Assembly: GCA_000803105.1 (NCBI GenBank)
Contig: JTDA01000003.1
Location: 186,001-250,000, forward strand
Reading direction: 5' to 3'
Origin: Coprobacter secundus
GTDB lineage: Bacteria > Bacteroidota > Bacteroidia > Bacteroidales > Coprobacteraceae
Length of the DNA: 64,000 bases
The position numbers and the translations under genes are program-made. Of the stretch, positions 59,932-64,000 are shown piece by piece (positions within the stretch are counted from its first letter, which is position 1; each line of letters opens with the position of its first letter). A model generated the notes under the pieces. That model had not been told where the DNA came from and searched no databases. It worked only from the letters and a program-made list of their open reading frames with translations.

Positions 59932-61194
59932 ATGGAATTGAAAAGAGTTGTAGTAACAGGTCTGGGAGCAATTACCCCATTAGGACATAATGTTGCCGAT
60001 ACATGGGCAGCAGTGGTTGATGGAGTAAGTGGTGCCGGGCCTATTACTCGTTTTGATGCTTCGTTATTCAAGACGCAATTTGCATGCGAAGTGAAAGACT
60101 TCGATCCCAGTCTTTATTTTGACCGGAAAGAGGCTCGTAAATATGATCGTTACGCACAATATGCAGTAATTGCTGCAAAAGAAGGTGTCGAAGATTCTGG
60201 CCTCGATTTGGAAAAGGTTAATAAAAATCGGGTAGGAGTTATTTTTGCTGCAGGCATTGGGGGTATTCGTACCTTCGAAGAAGAAGTAGGCGGTTTTTAT
60301 TTGAATGAAGATAAAGGTCCCCGATTCAATCCGTTTTTCATACCGAAGATGATTGCAGATATTGCTGCTGGTCATATTTCTATGATGTATGGTTTTCATG
60401 GGCCCAATTATGCTACAGTTTCAGCTTGTGCTTCTTCGACTAACGCATTGATTGATGCATTTAATAATATTCGTTTAGGTAAGGCCGATGTGATTGTAAC
60501 CGGTGGTGCTGAGGCTGCTATTACTGTAGCCGGTATCGGTGGATTCAATGCAATGCATGCTATCTCTACGCGGAACGATGATCCCAAAGGGGCTTCGCGT
60601 CCATTCAGTGCAAGTCGTGATGGTTTCGTGATGGGAGAAGGTGGTGTATGCCTTGTTTTGGAAGAATTGGAACATGCATTAGCTCGTGGAGCTAAAATAT
60701 ATGCAGAAGTTGCTGGCGGGGGTATGTCGGCAGATGCTTATCATCTTACAGCTACACATCCTGAAGGTTTAGGTGCGACATTGGTTATGGAAAATGCTTT
60801 GGCCGATGCAGAAATGAAACCGGAAGAAGTCGATTATATCAATGTACATGGAACGTCTACTCCTGTGGGTGACATTTCTGAAGTAAAGGCTATCAAGAAA
60901 GTCTTTGGACAACATGCATATGACTTGAATATTAGCTCGACAAAGTCAATGACCGGACATTTATTGGGAGCTGCAGGAGCTATAGAAGCAATGATTTGCG
61001 TGAAATCTGTAGAAAATGATATTGTCCCTCCGACGATTAATTTTACTGAAGGAGATGAGGATCCGGAAATTGATTATAAGCTCAATTTTACATTTAATAA
61101 AGCTCAAAAGCGTACTGTAAATGTGGCGTTGTCGAATACATTTGGTTTCGGTGGTCATAATGCAAGTATAATAGTAAAAAAATTTGTGAAGTAA
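59932..61194 (+). CDS. fabF: 3-oxoacyl-ACP synthase II
   Basis: Chain-elongating condensing enzyme of type II fatty acid synthesis, using acyl-ACP and malonyl-ACP. 420 residues with the catalytic triad Cys166 (VSACASSTNA), His306 (VHGTSTPVGD) and His343 (SMTGHLLGAAGA), and the C-terminal glycine-rich NTFGFGGHN. It is followed at 1 bp by rnc. Confidence 0.97.
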   Translation: MELKRVVVTGLGAITPLGHNVADTWAAVVDGVSGAGPITRFDASLFKTQFACEVKDFDPSLYFDRKEARKYDRYAQYAVIAAKEGVEDSGLDLEKVNKNRVGVIFAAGIGGIRTFEEEVGGFYLNEDKGPRFNPFFIPKMIADIAAGHISMMYGFHGPNYATVSACASSTNALIDAFNNIRLGKADVIVTGGAEAAITVAGIGGFNAMHAISTRNDDPKGASRPFSASRDGFVMGEGGVCLVLEELEHALARGAKIYAEVAGGGMSADAYHLTATHPEGLGATLVMENALADAEMKPEEVDYINVHGTSTPVGDISEVKAIKKVFGQHAYDLNISSTKSMTGHLLGAAGAIEAMICVKSVENDIVPPTINFTEGDEDPEIDYKLNFTFNKAQKRTVNVALSNTFGFGGHNASIIVKKFVK

Positions 61195-61195
61195 C

Positions 61196-62092
61196 GTGCT
61201 TAAAAAGATGTATAATAAAATAAGGCTCTTTAGGCTTCGGCGTAAAGAGCCTTATTCTCTATATTATCAGATTTTGGGATTTTATCCCCATGATCCGGGA
61301 ATATATGAGCAGGCATGTTTGCACCGCTCTTCTTCAGTGAGAACAGAAAAGGGTCATTGGATTAATAATGAACGGCTTGAGTTTTTAGGCGATGCAGTTT
61401 TAGATGCTATTGTCGCAGATATTGTATTTAATGAATTTGAGTCGAAGAAAGAGGGTTTTTTGACGAATACCCGGTCAAAAATTGTACAAAGGGATACCTT
61501 GAATAAAATTGCTCTTAAAATAGGTTTGGATAAATTGATTGTATCATCTACTCGGACGAGTTCTCATAATAACTATATCTATGGTAATGCGTTTGAAGCA
61601 TTTATTGGAGCTATTTATATTGATAGGGGATATGATGTTTGCAAAAAATTTGTGCAAGAGCGTATCATAAAACCTTATATCGATTTATCATTGATTGCAA
61701 AAAAGGAAGTAAATTTTAAATCTAAATTGATAGAATGGAGTCAAAAGAATAAAGTTGATGTAGAGTTTGCTTTAGTCGAATCTTTTACTGACCATGAAAA
61801 TAATCCGGTATTTCAATTTCAAGCCCTTTTAGCCGGTATTTCTGGAGGTGTAGGTATTGGTTACTCCAAGAAAGAGTCTCAGCAAAATGCTGCTCAGATG
61901 GCTTTGAAGAAAATCAAAACGGATAAATCATTTTTAGAGTCTGTTCTTGAATCTCAAATATTAAGACGCAGTAAAGTTGATACCGAGGAAATCTCTGATG
62001 CTAATGAAAATTCGGATTTAAATGAATTGTCACACGGTGATGAGCTTGAGGAACGGGAATATCATGCAGAGATTATAACAGAGCAAAATTGA
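61196..62092 (+). CDS. rnc: Ribonuclease III
   Basis: Double-strand-specific endoribonuclease for rRNA and mRNA processing. 298 residues: endonuclease domain with NNERLEFLGDAVL (about 58-70) and the second acidic motif GNAFEAFIGAIYID, a dsRNA-binding domain (about 170-240), and an acidic C-terminal tail of about 55 residues that is longer than in E. coli. The first codon is GTG at 61196, 1 bp after fabF. An ATG at 61208 is the alternative. The GTG start gives an N-terminus (MLKK.YNKIRL) similar to what I remember of related Bacteroidales proteins. Confidence 0.93.
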   Translation: MLKKMYNKIRLFRLRRKEPYSLYYQILGFYPHDPGIYEQACLHRSSSVRTEKGHWINNERLEFLGDAVLDAIVADIVFNEFESKKEGFLTNTRSKIVQRDTLNKIALKIGLDKLIVSSTRTSSHNNYIYGNAFEAFIGAIYIDRGYDVCKKFVQERIIKPYIDLSLIAKKEVNFKSKLIEWSQKNKVDVEFALVESFTDHENNPVFQFQALLAGISGGVGIGYSKKESQQNAAQMALKKIKTDKSFLESVLESQILRRSKVDTEEISDANENSDLNELSHGDELEEREYHAEIITEQN

Positions 62093-62270
62093 TTTTGTTA
62101 AAAGGTATTTTGCATTCATAAAAACATGGAGCTTGAATAAGTTGGGTTTTGATGAAAAATCTTCTTTTATTTGGTTGATTAGAAATAATAATCTTGGATT
62201 TTATATAAAGAATATACCAAGTTGGATAAAATATATAGTGACCGGATTATTTTCCTTTGCAAATAAGTAG
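62079..62270 (+). pseudogene. Short coding-like remnant or small protein after rnc
   Basis: An open frame of 63 codons (frame +1 to the end of rnc) reads like a real protein end: KRYFAFIKTWSLNKLG, FIWLIRNNNLGFYIKNIP, WIKYIVTG, FANK, then TAG. It has no ATG; TTG at 62133 or 62142 could start a peptide of about 45 residues. It may be the 3' end of a decayed gene or a small basic membrane-associated protein. I do not recognise a family. The rest of 62093-62345 holds nothing else clear. Confidence 0.3.
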
Positions 62271-62345
62271 AAAGGAATATTTTTTGAGTATTTTTGTTAT
62301 TGCTAAAATTGGGTACCATGGATGTTCGATTATAATAGGGGATAT

Positions 62346-63161
62346 ATGAATAAATTTCGAGTTACATTATTAATTTCAACATATAATTGGCCAGAAGCAT
62401 TATCATTAAGTATAAGGAGTGCATTGAGTCAGACTGTTTTGCCAGATGAGATTGTTGTTGCGGATGATGGTTCTACGGAGAAAACCTTAGAAGTAATAGA
62501 GCAGCTCCGAAGCGAATCATCAATTCCTATTCGTCATGTCTGGCATACGGATGAAGGTTTCAGAAAAACGATAATTCTCAATAATGCTATTCGTGAAACA
62601 GATGGTGATTATATCATCCAGATAGACGGGGATATTATTTTGCATCCTAAATTTATTGAAGATCATTTATCAGAGGCCCGGAAAAATACTTTTCTGAGAG
62701 GAGGAAGGGCAATTTTATCTCCTGAACAGACAGAAAGGACAATTGTCTCGTCTGAAATAGATGCACATATATTATCGAAAGAGTTAAAAAACAGATTAAA
62801 CTCTGTGCGAAATCCATTTCTTTCTCTTTTCCTGACAAGGATGTCTGCTGATATTGCTCATGTAAAAGGCTGTAATATTTCTTATTGGAAGAATGACTTT
62901 GTAAAGGTTAATGGCTATAATAATATGCTGTTGGGATGGGGGCATGAGGATATCGAATTGGCAGCACGTTTTTACCTTTCTGGTGTAAAGATGAAAAAAA
63001 TAAAAATGAAGGGTATTGCATTTCATTTGTATCATAATATAAATTCTCGGGAACAAGAATTACGCAATTATGATGTGTATCAAAAAGTCCTTGAGAAGAA
63101 AATTACATATTGTGAAGATGGATATGCACAAGGAGAGCAATATCCGTATAAGGTTTTATGA
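62346..63161 (+). CDS. Family 2 glycosyltransferase with galactosyltransferase-like C-terminus
   Basis: GT-A enzyme of 271 residues, inverting. N-terminal LLISTYNWPEAL and VVADDGSTEKT (nucleotide binding), DGD metal motif at about 94-96, DEGFRKTIILNNAI, and a C-terminal LGWGHEDIELAARF motif as in the Glyco_transf_7C group. A frame start exists at 62322, but the ATG at 62346 has an AGGGG a few bases upstream and begins the conserved fold. The acceptor is unknown; a surface glycan is likely. The next GT2 overlaps it by 4 bp. Confidence 0.88.
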   Translation: MNKFRVTLLISTYNWPEALSLSIRSALSQTVLPDEIVVADDGSTEKTLEVIEQLRSESSIPIRHVWHTDEGFRKTIILNNAIRETDGDYIIQIDGDIILHPKFIEDHLSEARKNTFLRGGRAILSPEQTERTIVSSEIDAHILSKELKNRLNSVRNPFLSLFLTRMSADIAHVKGCNISYWKNDFVKVNGYNNMLLGWGHEDIELAARFYLSGVKMKKIKMKGIAFHLYHNINSREQELRNYDVYQKVLEKKITYCEDGYAQGEQYPYKVL

Positions 63162-64000
63162 TGGAGGAGATACCAGCTTTGGATAATAATAAAAAGCAGA
63201 TGCAGGGACTTCAATTAAGTGTAATAGTTCCGGCTTATAATGTGTCTGAATATTTAAAAAAGTGTGTCGAATCTCTATTGAACCAGGATTTATCGAAATA
63301 TGAATATGAGATTATAGTAATTAATGATGGCTCTACCGATGATACAGAAAAAGTAGCACTTGAATTATCCCGGAAATATTCCCAAATACATGTATATACT
63401 AAGAAAAATGAGGGATTGAGTCTGACTCGTAATTATGGTATAGAAAGAGCTGTTGGCAGATATATTATGTTTGTAGACGCAGATGATTATGTCTTAGAGA
63501 ACTGCTATGGACATATATGTAGTGAAATGGATGCTAATCATCTGGATATATTGGCTTTGAACTATAATTACGTGGATGACTATGGCAAGGGGTGTCGAAA
63601 TCCTTATTTTCGGAGAATGGCAAAAAATAAATCGGCTGTTTTGTCTGGTAGAGATTATATATTGACAAATTTCTTTGCTCCGATGGTTTGGGCTAACGTT
63701 TATCGAAAGGACTGGTTGATTTCTAATGATTTGTATATGTTTCCTATTGGTCATGAAGATGAAGAATTCACTCCTCGGGCAATTTATCTGTCCCGTCGGA
63801 TAAAATTTATTCCGTTGGCTTTTTATCAGTATGTACAACATAAAAACTCTTATATGGGCAGGTACCGGGAAAGCAATTTTTTTGATATGATAAAGGCAAT
63901 GGAAAGCCTGAATAAATTTAAAAAAAGCATACATATCTCGTCCGATAAGAAAATAAAGGATTTTTTTGATAATCGTATAGGTAAGATGTGTCTTATGATT
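63158..64000 (+). CDS. Family 2 glycosyltransferase, cut by the window end
   Basis: Starts ATGATG at 63158, overlapping the previous stop codon (ATGA). The frame is open to the right edge, giving 281 residues so far. GT-A motifs: LSVIVPAYNVSEYLKKCVESLL, VINDGSTDDT, KNEGLSLTRNYGIERA and the metal motif DADDY. Later HEDEEFTPRA and a YVQHKNSYMGR segment fit bacterial GT2 enzymes for capsule or O-antigen. The C-terminus is missing from this window. Confidence 0.88.
   Translation, partial: MMEEIPALDNNKKQMQGLQLSVIVPAYNVSEYLKKCVESLLNQDLSKYEYEIIVINDGSTDDTEKVALELSRKYSQIHVYTKKNEGLSLTRNYGIERAVGRYIMFVDADDYVLENCYGHICSEMDANHLDILALNYNYVDDYGKGCRNPYFRRMAKNKSAVLSGRDYILTNFFAPMVWANVYRKDWLISNDLYMFPIGHEDEEFTPRAIYLSRRIKFIPLAFYQYVQHKNSYMGRYRESNFFDMIKAMESLNKFKKSIHISSDKKIKDFFDNRIGKMCLMI

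Noticed and set aside
1..64000. CRISPR arrays, insertion sequences, integrases, prophage genes, rRNA
   Set aside because: No regular spaced repeats, transposase or integrase motifs, phage structural genes or rRNA segments were seen while reading both strands.

Overview
The window looks like a chromosome segment of a gut-type Bacteroidota (order Bacteroidales). Support: two SusC/SusD pairs, Bacteroidota promoters (-33 TTTG, -7 TAnnTTTG) before many genes, lipoprotein signals with acidic residues after the cysteine, several type IX secretion (T9SS) C-terminal sorting domains, and AT-rich sequence. A Coprobacter- or Barnesiella-like genus is possible, but this is inference. No rRNA, CRISPR array, transposase or integrase was seen.

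Layout. (1) 1-6217: pnp, a convergent pair for a phosphoethanolamine transferase and an Omp85-type barrel, and a pirin. (2) 6257-42452: one very large polysaccharide utilization locus (PUL), all on the minus strand. In transcription order: SusC/SusD, a second SusC/SusD, a PKD/F5-8C surface lipoprotein, two paralogous lipoprotein glycosidases, two T9SS Ig-like proteins, two T9SS paralogous glycosidases, GH2, GH39, GH92, a clan GH-A enzyme, GH92, a T9SS L-domain-like protein, a fifth paralogous glycosidase, GH30 and GH16. (3) 42453-45386: the PUL promoter and its likely regulator. The regulator is a membrane-spanning protein with a LamG-like plus kelch sensor outside and a SARP-like winged helix plus helical-repeat domain inside. 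(4) 45754-49666: HAD phosphatase, Dph6-like and DUF2284 genes, then a lone AT-rich DUF4365 gene beside tRNA-Leu(CAA), bracketed by imperfect direct repeats. (5) 49864-57536: envelope genes (manC, DUF389, Wzx-like flippase, Kdo-kinase-like, GT9, DUF4254) with ruvB among them. (6) 57651-64000: pdxB, purN, acpP-fabF-rnc and two GT2 glycosyltransferases, the last cut by the window edge.

How the PUL may work. The enzyme set (GH16, GH30, GH2, GH39, two GH92 and five copies of one uncharacterised clan GH-A-like family) fits a branched glycan with beta-glucan or beta-galactan and alpha-mannose parts. Fungal cell wall is one candidate. Surface lipoproteins and T9SS cargo would bind and cut the polymer, SusCD would import oligomers, and GH2, GH39 and GH92 would finish them in the periplasm. 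The most unusual points are the one-protein transmembrane SARP-like regulator and, upstream of the first susC, five TTAA cores at exact 11-bp spacing. That matches the repeat geometry known for SARP operators.

Limits: all family calls come from reading motifs. No database search was run.
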